DNA from: Diphasiastrum complanatum
Taxonomy: Eukaryota; Streptophyta; Lycopodiopsida; Lycopodiales; Lycopodiaceae
Length of the DNA stretch: 64,000 nt
Assembly (NCBI GenBank): GCA_029204225.1
Contig: CM055101.1
Coordinates: 45,867,906 to 45,931,905, forward strand
Reading direction: 5' to 3'
Shown one piece after another: positions 48,120-58,730 of the stretch. A program made the position numbers and the translations under genes. The first letter of the stretch is position 1. Every line of letters begins with the position of its first letter. The notes below the pieces were generated by a model. The model did no database searches, had not been told where the DNA came from, and saw only the letters and a program-made list of their open reading frames with translations.

Positions 48120-48938
48120 TGTTGTTGGGGGTATTCTCAACAAAGTGTTAATAAATAAAATCATTCAATAAAATGTGTTGCAAGGGCATGGCATCATGTG
48201 TGCGTAAGCCTATGGCCCAATGAGCACGCAAGTAAAGTTGTAAATAAAATAAACTTGACTTGGGCCTTGGAATTAAAATAAAACTAGAGGCCGAAAGTCA
48301 TTTTTAAACTTAGAGATTATTTTTTAGAGTTGGGTCCAATTTGGGACTCACATGAATCTTGTGATTACCAATGTACTTTTTGTGGACCCTTGGATCAAGT
48401 TGCGTCCAAGATGAATGAATAGGATCATTGTGAATATTAGCCAATAGGATTGAGGGGCGAGGGCCTTCCCCATTTTATAAAAAGGCACCATTTGTACACT
48501 ATTTGCATGCATAATGAGGAGGAAACTCTACCAATTTTGGAAGAGAAACATCCTCATTTGCAATTAAATGCTTGCTATTGCTCTTGTTGTTTTCTATTGC
48601 TTTCAAGTTCATGCTTTTTGGTTTCAATAGTTTATGTTTCTCCTTTAGCAAGTACAATGTGCATTTGAGCTAACCTCCACCCTCCCTCTATCTCTCTCTT
48701 CTATCTTCTTTTTCCTCCATCTTTTCTAATCATCCCCTTCCTTTCACCTACAATCATGATGAATGTTAGTGTAGAGGAGTAGAGTTAAGGGAGAGTAGTG
48801 TTAGTGGTGAGTAGAGTTAAGAGAGAAAGTAGGAAACTAACTAGAAATAGCATCTATGCATAGTTAGGTACCTATCCAATGATCTAACCCTTGTTGACAG
48901 GCGGGAGGGCTATACTACGCAAGATCTTTGACCCTACA
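48120..48938 (+). repeat. 5' LTR of the large Athila-like element (819 bp)
   Basis: It runs from TGTTGTTGGGGGTATT to GACCCTACA and is one base from an Asp-type PBS. It is homologous over its whole length to 7049-7880 on the opposite strand. A TATAAAAAGG at about 48476 is a plausible core promoter. Confidence 0.85.
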
Positions 48939-48939
48939 G

Positions 48940-48957
48940 TGGCGCCGTTGTCGAGGA
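48940..48957 (+). promoter_or_regulatory. Primer-binding site, tRNA-Asp type
   Basis: TGGCGCCGTTGTCGAGGA is one to two bases off the TGGCGCCGTTGCCGGGGA site typical of Athila-group plant gypsy elements. Confidence 0.8.
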
Positions 48958-50099
48958 TAGATTTCCACTACCTAGTTTAACTGTATTTTAGCTATTTTCT
49001 TGCTTTTTAGAGTAGTTTTAGGTAGACTTTTGGGTGTTTAGAGTTAGTTTTCTGTATTTTTTTGTGTTTGGACTGTTCACAGTTAGCGGAGGAGGTGAGA
49101 GAGGGTAGAGGAGGCCCTGAATAGCCTCTAAGGGCTTGAAACCCAAACCAACTAGCCAAAAAATCCAAAAAATACACCAAGCTGCACTTTGGAGAGAAAA
49201 AGAGTCTAAAATCTCATCAGATTTTTATATCTCCAGAATCATGAGAATTAACCCTTGCATGACTGGCAGCAGCTCCAGGTTCCATCTCAGTGAGACCAGG
49301 ACACAGAGAAACTTGCAAGAGTTAGTTTGATGTCTAAGTGCCTGTGCGAGAGCTCCCAGTGAAAGAAAGATGGAAAAGTACCAGTGAACCCTCGCAGACA
49401 GCAAAATTTTCAGTTCCAGTAGTCAAGAACTCTCGCAGAGGATTCTAAAGTTCTATTGCAGTGAGATCAGGACACAGAAGAGCTTGCGAGAGTTAGTTTG
49501 ATTCTAGTGAGCAGAAAATTGGATATAAGTGCAAAAAAATCACTAAAATGTGAAGATCCAGCAAATCCTTCCAGTAAGAACTCTCGCAGACCCTCTCAAT
49601 CGATTTAGAATGTCAATTTACATCAGTGATGAAGCCTGCGAGACTTAGTGTGAAGATCTAGTGAAGATCAAGCCAAAAAAGTGGTTTTGAACCTTCGCAG
49701 ACAGTCAAATTTCTACTTCTTGTGAGAGTTAACTCTCGTAGAGATTCCTATAGTGAGACTGATCCAGATCCAGCTACTGTGAGCCTTGCGAGAGTTACTT
49801 TCCAGAGATCTGAAAGATATCAAGTTTTTTGCTTACTAAAACAGCTAAAAAATCCTCGCACATCCAACCCTCGCACAAGAGAACCCTCACAGACTAGATC
49901 AGTGGAAAGAACTGCATCAGATCCAGCTATTGTCCAAATCTCAAGTCAATCAGTGCAAGGAGTAAAAAGTTATCAAGTAAAAACCACCGTAAAGGGCCTA
50001 AAATTCACTTCCGGCTGATCAGATTGATCGGATCCTTAGAGATCTAGACTGCATCCTACTGTATAAGCAAGATCCAATCACTTTGGAACCCACCATCGG
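48958..50099 (+). promoter_or_regulatory. Long leader with dispersed inverted motif
   Basis: A 1.1-kb leader lies between PBS and gag. From about 49310 to 49905 it carries at least a dozen copies of a short motif in both orientations: GCGAGAGTT (for example near 49362, 49487, 49790) and AACYCTCGCAGA (for example near 49387, 49428, 49571, 49690). These are reverse complements. The same motif recurs in the spacer before the aORF (58070-58370) and is not seen in between. Confidence 0.55.
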
Positions 50100-51585
50100 A
50101 TGAATCTAAGATCGGGACGATCAATAGCACGAAGGATAGCAAATCAAGCACCACACCTTCCCAGATTAGCAGCTGTGCAACAAGAGGCAAAACCGAAACC
50201 AGCACCAATGGATCCAATGGGCCAACCTGTACCTGTCGCTCCCTTGCAAACAGTCCAAAGAGCACCACAGATGGAAATACCAAAATACGATGGATCATCA
50301 GATCCCATCTGATTCCTTCAGATCTATGAGCAAGCTTGTGAAATCTATGGTAAACGGACACCTGCGGAGAAGCTGATGTTGTTTCCCATGTCCTTATTGG
50401 CAGTGGCTCAAGATTGGTTTTTCAACCTGTCAGAGGAAGAAAAATCCATCTGGGAAGCGGTTAAGGCGGCTCTTTACGCGCTTTAAACCAAAAAAGTTCC
50501 TAGAAGACCTGTTTCTCCTGCTGAGCAAAGTCAAGATGGGAAAACGAGAAAGGGTCGGGGACTATATTGAGCGGGTCAAACACTTACGATCCGAGTGCAG
50601 TGTAGCCCTAACTCCCAATCACGTGGTGATCATATGGTTCCTAGCCGAACTACCATGAAGCATCAAAAGAGAACTAAAACGACGGGAGCAGTACGCTACT
50701 CTACAAGAAGCTATGGAAGATGCCATCAGGGAAGAGAATGAGGGATCTGACGACGAATATCCATCCACCCACACCCCTACTCCCTCGTTAGCATCATCAT
50801 CATCAAATGCATCTGCTCCATCCACCGAACTGCTATTGGAGCAAATGACAAAATTACACAAACAGCAGATGGAGCAACTTACGGCGCAATTTGACCAGAA
50901 ACTGAAGGCCTTACAAGGAGCTGTAGCAATAACGCCACGTCAACCAAAACCAAACCAGCTGCAGTATCTAAGACGGGAAAATGTATGGTGTTCAGTGTGC
51001 ACGCAAAACCATACAGCGAACGAGTGTCCAGTCCTAAAGCAAAATCTGAGACTGACACATAGATTCTACCATCTGTGCAATGCAACATCGCATGATACAG
51101 CATTTTGCCCGTTCAACCCCCGGATTGTTCAACAGAAGAGAAGTCCTTATCAAACTTCCTATCCTTACCATCAAGGGGCACCCAACGCGGCACCAAGGTA
51201 CGGCGCACCAAACCAACCATAGCATATGGCCTTACCTGCTCCACCAGGGCCAGCCAATCAACAAGTGGCCCATGTAAACCTGACAGCAGCAGAACCAGAG
51301 ATGCAAATGCCACCTCAACCTAAGCAGCAGCAATGGTACGGACCAGATGAACCATTTATGGATCCTGCCATAAATGAATGTGTTGCGGCCTATGCAGCTC
51401 AAACTCAGCGTCAAGGCGGAAGAAATTACGGCTGCTACGGATGCGTCGAAGGACATAGAATTGCAGAATGTCCCTACAAGGGACAATATACATCCTTCTG
51501 CCGAGAATGCGGTTATGGACATTGTTACAAGAATTGTCCATTTAAACCCGGAACCAATGCACCTCTGAACTTCATTGCAATATAG
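50100..51585 (+). pseudogene. Ty3/gypsy Gag with several zinc knuckles
   Basis: It starts MNLRSGRSIARRIANQ, followed by the capsid-type region (MEIPKYDGSSDPI, then FLQIYEQACEIYGKRTPAEK, AQDWFFNLSEEEKSIWEAV, DYIERVKHLRSECS, QYATLQEAMEDAIREENEG). A Ser-rich linker and a short coiled coil follow, then Cys/His clusters WCSVCTQNHTANEC, HLCNATSHDTAFC, CYGCVEGHRIAEC and CRECGYGHCYKNC. It is damaged by a TGA at 50310 and another at 50656, where the relic at 41 kb keeps Arg, by a TAG at about 51222, and by a frameshift near 50465. Gag packages the element RNA; this copy cannot do so. Confidence 0.85.
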
Positions 51586-52360
51586 CAACCAGCAGTTCCA
51601 GCAGGGATGCCATCGGAAGGATGACAATTCCACACTCCTGTATTAGCCGTTACACGAACACTAAAGAGGAAGGAAGTGGCTCCCTCACCACCACCATTGG
51701 TCACTGACGACCAACCCTCAACTTCAGCGTCATATCCGAATGTGAGAGAAGAAAGAAGACAGTAGCAAAAAATAAGACACTGGGTACAGAAAGCACAAGC
51801 GGAGGAAAAAGAGCAAGAAAGAGATAATCCTGCAAAATCTCCAGTTGGCGTTGAACGGGAACCGCAAACGAGCTCATCACTGCGCACTGATCAGAATGAT
51901 CGGTTGCAGAAACATGAACCACCTTTTCACATGGTGGAGCCCGAGGAACCACACACTGAAAGGCTCGCACTTTTACTATCAAGCCATGTTAGTTTACCAC
52001 TCGGAGAACTGTTGCGGATTGCACCACAAGCGAAAAGCCTTCTAGTTGAATGGGCCAAAGCGGATGAGGATTCAGTAGCGCCTGAGCCCATATATTGTAC
52101 AGGCTATGAAGAAACAAGTAACGTCCTCCACGTCGGAGCAGCATGGGAAAGTGAGGAACACAACATCACTTTGCCAATCAAACACAAGAGATACGAGGAT
52201 GAGGCGGCAGTAGTAGATGGAGGATCGGGTGTCAATTTGATCTCCACTACTTTGTACAAAAAATGGGGTTTACAAGGATTGAAGCCAGCAAGACTCGCCA
52301 TCAAGCTAGCTGATCAATCCTGTGTGAAACCACAAGGTGTAGTTGCCGATTTTAGTGCAT
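51586..52360 (+). pseudogene. Gag-protease linker and N-terminal half of the protease
   Basis: A linker rich in Lys, Glu and Pro, with stops at about 51586, 51623 and 51763, leads to ITLPIKHKRYEDEAAVVDGG, SGVNLISTTLYKKWGL and LAIKLADQSCVKPQGVVAD. The DGGSG motif is the retropepsin active site. The domain breaks off at about 52360, and its C-terminal half (VLLGRPWVRTVQVVHNWG) reappears at about 55256. Confidence 0.8.
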
Positions 52361-55205
52361 TTTTTTGGTCAAAATTTCAAAATTGTAGAACTACAATCAT
52401 TGATGCTAATTTTCTAGAAGAAAATGTGCTAGATGTATCTCATATGTGCAAAATCTGCTATTATGCCACTTTTTACTGATATACAAATGTGGCTATGTTA
52501 AAGAGTAGCTATGAAATTCTATGGCATGTTCAAATGTCATAATCAATTTTCAAATGATAGTTATACCAGACAAATTAGAGCTATTTTTAGTAAGTTTGTT
52601 AAATAGCAATAAGCTATTTTTAGCAACACTCATAAGTGACTTTGATGGATGATAATATCGACCGTTGCTAAGTAGTTTTATTAAACGGCAATTTTTCGTC
52701 ATATTGTAATGATGAAATGTACTTTATATCATGATTAATAAAAGATGCCCATGTACCTTTAAGGCATTGACTTAAGTTTCAAGGAAAAGTCTTTAGGTTA
52801 AGGGTTCGACGACGATCAGTTGCGGTTTCTAGTGAAGAGCAGTTTGTGACTTAGAAAATCTTGTTACTGGAAGAAGTGAAATGAAAACGGCAGTTAAAAA
52901 ATTGTTGATGCAAAGTACAATGCAGACTTACAAATCAAACTTGTTGGGTTGATGTTAGACAAGTTTTCCGAGTTCGAAATATTGATATTTTGGTGATTTC
53001 CCTTGGTGGGGATGACGGTTGATTATACTGAGTGTCGGTTTGTACGCGATGCTGAGTTGCTAGTTTTATGATGGTTCGTGTTGAATACGAAGTCACGGGT
53101 AACACAGACAAGAATGGAAGGAATGGTGATACCTATGAGACAGTTCGACATCCAGAAAAAAATCGGAGTTTCGAAAAACAAAAAAGAACTGGGAAAATGA
53201 TTTTTGGAGGCCAACAGTATGCAAAGAGCCCTCTTTGTCAAAATGAAGGGTGAAATGGGTTTCAAGAAGAGACAATGGCTTTCAATGGAAGGTGGTTATG
53301 AAGAGGGACGTGTCTCGTTTCAGAGAAGAGAGAAAAAGACTCCTGAGGAAAAGAAGCATCATTCATTCTTTGCAGGTGAGAGAAACCAAGAGCCATTTTC
53401 TGATTCAGAGCCGTGAGTTCGTTCTGAGAGAAGCGTGAGCGAGAAGTTTTCCCATGCAAGAATGTTTCGTGGATGTTCTGGGCATTGAATTTGAGTGAAG
53501 GACAGACTGATCGCTGAAATTTGTTGTTGAAGTGCGATACAACCCTGCTGTCCAGTTTAATATATTCTTGACAGAATGTCAGTTTATGGTTTGATCGCTG
53601 GTTCTGACTTTGTTTGAGTGATTTGGAAAATGCTATGTGCCGTAAATTTGATAAAAAAGCTGAAAATCTGAGTGGAGAGTCATTACTACCATCCGAAGGT
53701 CGTTGATGATGGCTATCCCTAAAATCTACGGCTGGCTATCTTGCTGCTCTGCTCATCTTGAGGAAATACAGCCATCGCTACTGTCTGAATCATTAATGTC
53801 TTCTCAAACTCTTTGAAATTTGATTGGTGAATTGATCTGCTCTATTCCGAAGGAGCGATCTACTTATGAACGAAACCCATGCTGTGTCTGTGGAAGAGAG
53901 TAATGCTCTGCACAGTTCTAGAGATGTTGTTCTGTGAAAGGGAGGCCACGTTTCAACATCGCTGACCGCTGACTATTGCGATCTGAGCCTGAAAAGCGAG
54001 GAGGAGGAGAGGGCCGTGGAGAGAGAATCCACGCGACCCAGCCCACGCCTATTTCTGAGTTGTGTGAAAGAGACGACCCGGTAAATTGATGGAACCGGCA
54101 GTCTGGCAGTAAAGTATGTGGACTATTGAAGAAAAATGCACAGCGACTCCAACTGTTGAAGAAAAGACCTTAGCCTATGGACAGTCTCCTTGAAATTTAA
54201 GTCAGAGCATAAGGATCTGAGGTGAAATCATTTACCTTTTTACTATATTTTTTTTTGGTTTTATCATTCAGTGAAGCATGTAGACTGGTTTTTTTCGGTT
54301 ATTATGAATACTAAGTATCTGTTTTTTATGAATCTGAAAAAAAAATTGGATTCATGTGCTCATATTGAATCTATAACCCAGAGTATACAGTAAATGGTAT
54401 GTTTTTACAGTCTAATGAATTACAGATTTACCTTCTGCTGTAAAAACTCCAAAAAATAAAGAACAATTAGATTTTGTTTTTTATAATGGAATATTATATA
54501 TGCTTTTCAAGAGTTGAACTTATTAAGGATTTTCAAATGGCTATAACTTCTAATCCGTAACTCGGATCCGAATGATCCAAAAAAGTAAATTGATTCTTAA
54601 AACTCATAGAATTCACTAAAATTGAGAAAAATGACTTTTAAAAGAATCTTATCATAAATTTCTCAGTTTGAGTGATGTGTAATGCTTAACAAATATACTT
54701 AGCATGATAAATCAGCTATTGCTAATCCATTGAAAAATATGGAGAAGCTATCGCTCAAAGTGGTTGAAAACACCATTAGAGCTATATATATATTATATAT
54801 TTCCAAAACCACATGAAAAACACCATTAGAGCTATATATATATTATATATTTCCAAAACCACATACATTATCATGATAAAACCATTGAAAAAAATGGTCA
54901 AGTTTTCATGATAAATCATGGCAATTGCATCAAAGATTGAATCAAATTAAGTTTGCTTGATTGGAGAGAATACAAAATTAGTAAATGAAAAACATTTATA
55001 TCATTGAAAAGAATATTTGAGATGGATTACTTATGAGGTGAATGGGTTTGAACTTAAGTTACCTTCTAGTATAATCTATGGCGATATCCGAACTAGAAAC
55101 CCAATGACTGGCTTCATAATCATACCAAAACCTCGCTATAGTGTTATGAACACTATTAAGCAATACAACGAACGTACCACACCGATCCCTATAAAGATAG
55201 ACATG
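52361..55205. mobile_element. 2.8-kb insertion of unknown type in the protease gene
   Basis: This block separates the two halves of one protease domain. A shared CCGAT at 52347-52351 and 55171-55175 could be a target duplication. There is no LTR, PBS or recognisable transposase. A short frame at 55017-55208 (YEVNGFELKLPSSIIYGDIR) is unassigned. It contains the tandem duplication at 54769-54864. Confidence 0.45.
54769..54864. repeat. Tandem duplication, about 50-bp unit
   Basis: ACACCATTAGAGCTATATAT and the following AT-rich bases up to CCAAAACCACAT are present twice in succession without change. The unit includes the near-palindrome ATATATATATTATATAT. Confidence 0.9.
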
Positions 55206-56462
55206 TAGTTTGTGATTACTTTTGTAGTCATGGATATACCTGAATCTCCATCTGCATACCGTGTTTTACTAGGAAGACCATGGGTGAGAACTGTGCAAGT
55301 AGTACACAACTGGGGTACGGGAAAACTCACCTTTGAGAACAGAGAGCAGGCTGTAAAGGTTGATCCAACCACATGGGCGGTGAAACCTATTGCACCCAAA
55401 GTTGATGACGGATCATCCACGATAGAGCACACGATTGATCAGCCAAGGGCAGCCAAGGGGGGTCACTATCATTCAGAGACGGATATCGTGATATGGACGG
55501 ATGCATTAGCAACTATTGACTGCCAGGCATGTCAATATGAATCAAATCCGAAACCTAGTACATCTTCACCCAAGTGTTACACTATGGACACACCCATCAC
55601 ATTTGGGGTGAATATGATAAATGTAGCATGGCTATCAGCAGAACCTATTGAGAGCCCAGTGGACAATGATTTGGTCCCTTGGCAACATGCTCTAACTTAT
55701 AATAAAGAGATTGAGTTGGCTGATGAACAGGTCTTACACCACATGGACCCAGATCGTTACGGAATCAGGAAAGTACCAACTCAACCACCGCAAAAGTCTG
55801 CTATGGCGAAAGTCTCAAGGGTTGATCCACCCAAGGCACCTGCAAATAAGAAGAATCAATTGAAGCAGCGCTACAACCAGGTGATCCGTTGGAGTGATCT
55901 ACCCGATGAGGCGATAGCTATAGTGGATGTGGATATTCCAACCCCCCACGTGCATACGGATGTATCGAAGTATGTAGTAGGAGCAGTCTTAACCCAGCCA
56001 GGTGAACACAAAAAGGATTTTTCAATCCGATTTGCAAGCCGACAGCTCAGTGATACTGAAATGAATTATTCAACCACAGAGCGGAAAGCACTGGCAATGA
56101 TCTATGCGGTTAAGAAATTTCGACACTACTTGATGGCCACACATTTTGCTTTTTATACGGACCATCAACCCTTGCTCTATCTCGTTAATAAAACTTGCAA
56201 CACCGGAAGAATCACCAGATGGCTACTTCTGTTGTTGGAGTTTGATTTTCGGATAGTAGTTTGCAGGCGAAAACAACATTACATGGCAGATCATGTGTCA
56301 CAAATCAAAGGGAAGGAGATTGCAAACCAACCTGACAATGAGCTGACAGATGCTGCCTTATTTTACATGGACACAGTACCAGAATGGGCGACCAACATTG
56401 TTGGATATCTATGCGGGGCCAACCAGACAAGTCTTTACCAAAGGCTGAACAGCAGAAATTGA
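55206..56462 (+). pseudogene. Protease C-terminus fused to RNase H; RT missing
   Basis: The 416-codon frame holds the protease end (VVMDIPESPSAYRVLLGRPW), about 230 residues of linker with no RT motif, and then a complete RNase H: HVHTDVSKYVVGAVLTQPG, SDTEMNYSTTERKALAMIYA, FAFYTDHQPLLYLVNKTCN, QHYMADHVSQI. The catalytic Asp, Glu, Asp and Asp are present. In the sister element (about 20970-21217) an RT thumb and connection directly precede HVHTD; here they and the YxDD palm are gone. The frame stays open across the join. Confidence 0.8.
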
Positions 56463-57635
56463 TTTTAAATGCTAGACCTTATCAGTTGATTGCCGGCCAG
56501 TTGTATCGAAGAGGTCCAGATGGAATTCTTCGGCGGTGTATTCTTCCTCATGAGGCCACCCAAATCGTTTCGCTTTCACATGAAGTCATGGGTGGAGGTC
56601 ATTTTGCATCTGACATTACAGTTCGCAAGATCCTACAATCAGGGTGTTGGTGGCCAACGATTCATAAGGATACGGAAGAATACTTGAAAAAGTTCGATGC
56701 ATGCCCAAAGGGCAAGGAGACCAACGAGATTGAATTACAACTTACTACACCCGATCTTAGCCCAAGCACCATTCAAAAAGTGGGGATTGGATTACATCGG
56801 TCCAATTCACCCTGCAGCAAGGAGTTCCCAGGCTCGATACATAATCGTAGCCACAGACTACCTCACCAAATGGGTCGAAGCCAAGGCAATAAGAGTAGCT
56901 GATGCTAGGACCACTGCCAAGTTCCTTTATGAAAATATCATTATACGCTTTGGATGCCCGGTGGAGCTAGTCAGCGATTGCGGAAGCCATTTCATCAACG
57001 AGACCATCAAGGTCCTGTTGGAAGAATTCTTCGTGATCCACAAAACCAGTACGCCTTATTATCCTCGTGGTAATGGGCAAGCAAAGTCATCCAATAAGAT
57101 CATGTGTAGCGTGCTCATGAAAACAGTTCAAGCTCGCAGATCGGATTGGGAACATAAGTTGCATGCTGCACTGTGGGCATTCAGGACAGCATATAAAGGA
57201 AGCATTGATCAAACACCCTTCCAATTGGTATATGGTCAGGATGCTGTAATGTCAGTAGAGTTTTTAGTTCCTTCATTAAGGATTGCCACCATGCAACGTC
57301 TTAATGAGTCCAAATCTCTACAACTACGCCACGAAGTTTTGCATAAACTCTGTGAAACACGCTTACCAGCGGTGCACGCATTGGCAGCTGAAAAGGAAAG
57401 ACGCAAGGCATGGCAGGATCTCAGGTTACAAAAGAAGGATCTTCGCTCCGGAGATCTGGTCCTGATGTATAAAACCAAGGCGATCAAGGGAAAGTTAAAA
57501 TTCACAAGCAAAGGTCCTTATAGGATCAAAGAAATTCTTAATCATGGAGCCGTGAATTTGAAAAAGCTAGATGGGACACCATTCGATACACCCATCAACG
57601 GTAGCCGGTTGCACAAATACTGGCCACCACAGTAA
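56463..57635 (+). pseudogene. Ty3/gypsy integrase, catalytic Glu replaced by Lys
   Basis: The N-terminal zinc region reads SLSHEVMGGGHFASDITVRK ... FDACPKGK, in which the first Cys of the CxxC pair is Phe. A frameshift near 56700 leads into a 312-codon frame with WGLDYIGPIHP (Asp32), LVSDCGSHFI (Asp94) and PRGNGQAKSSNK, where position 130 is Lys although the spacing is DD(35)E. The sister copy has Glu there (GQVESSNK). The C-terminal DNA-binding part (RSGDLVLMYKTKAIKGKLKF ... NGSRLHKYW) is complete to the TAA at 57633. Integrase inserts element cDNA into the genome; this copy should be inactive. Confidence 0.85.
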
Positions 57636-58730
57636 GATGGATCCAGATTGGCAATGGCACATTACGAAAAGCTATTCTACTAAACCATCATCGCTAGATC
57701 TAAGAAGGTCAAGCCAAATCAAGCTAGATACATTCACATTCAGCCAGATCTGGCAAGATCGAAAAAATCCATCAAAATCCAAAAAGGATCCAAATCCAGA
57801 TAGGATCAAGAAGGAAGCATATCATCAGACTGACTGATGGATCTACTACCAAGTATCCATCAAAACTTCCAGAGAACCACCAACAATCAGATCAAGCATG
57901 AATGAAGCTGATTACCAGTTTACAAAAGTTAAAAATCAGAACATCTCGAGATCTCATCTAAAAACACTCTGAAAGAGCACTTTTCTCATGATTTATTGAG
58001 ATCCCCTGGGAGGTAGCTCTTGAAACTTGGACAGTCACCAGATCTGACTTAGATGCATCCATGAAAATCTTTGCGAGAGTTCCTGATGGAGGAATCATCA
58101 CTTTTTAGTGTATGCGAGAGTTCCTAGAAGCTGAATTTTCAGAACTCTCACAGAGCCTCAAGGTCATCTTACCAACCCTCGCAAGGTGCCTAAATGGAAT
58201 CAAAGCAGTGAAATTAGCCTGCCTACATGGTCTGATCTTGAAAATCCAATCACATGAACAACTTGTGCGAGAGATCACTTCTTGCGAGAGTTGAACCCTT
58301 GCAGACAGCCTGAACCCTCACAGAACCTTCACATAGCAGTCAAATCACCTTCTGAACTCTCGCAGACTTCCCTGAGATCTTAGAATTTTGTGAAGAAGGT
58401 GCCTACCAAAATTTGGGTGGAACTGAGTAAGGGAAAGTGGATTTCACCTAATACGCACTCTAAATTCCGCTATATAAGGGCTGAATTCGAGTCATTTGTC
58501 ACCTTTGCTAGCGAAGCTCTACCAAAATTTACACTGAAATTACTAAGTTCTCCGTTTGCGACCAAACTTCCTACCAGCTATCATCTGATCATACTGAACA
58601 CCGATCTACGCTCTGAACTACACTTCTTATCATCCAACACTCGTTATTCACAGTTTTCTGTCGTTTTCACACCCTTTTCCATTTTCCACCGTTTTCTCTA
58701 TTTTTTCGACTGCTAATCATCACTGCTAAT
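57636..58730 (+). promoter_or_regulatory. Integrase-aORF spacer with inverted motif and TATA
   Basis: About 1.1 kb without coding. Between 58071 and 58370 it has some ten copies of GCGAGAGTT or AACYCTCRCAGA in both orientations. TATATAAGG at 58471 is followed by GCTGAATTCGAGTCATT and GCTAGCGAAGCTCT, blocks shared with the other gypsy copy at 18490-18590. The aORF ATG is about 255 bp downstream of the TATA. A separate transcript for the aORF is inferred. Confidence 0.5.
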
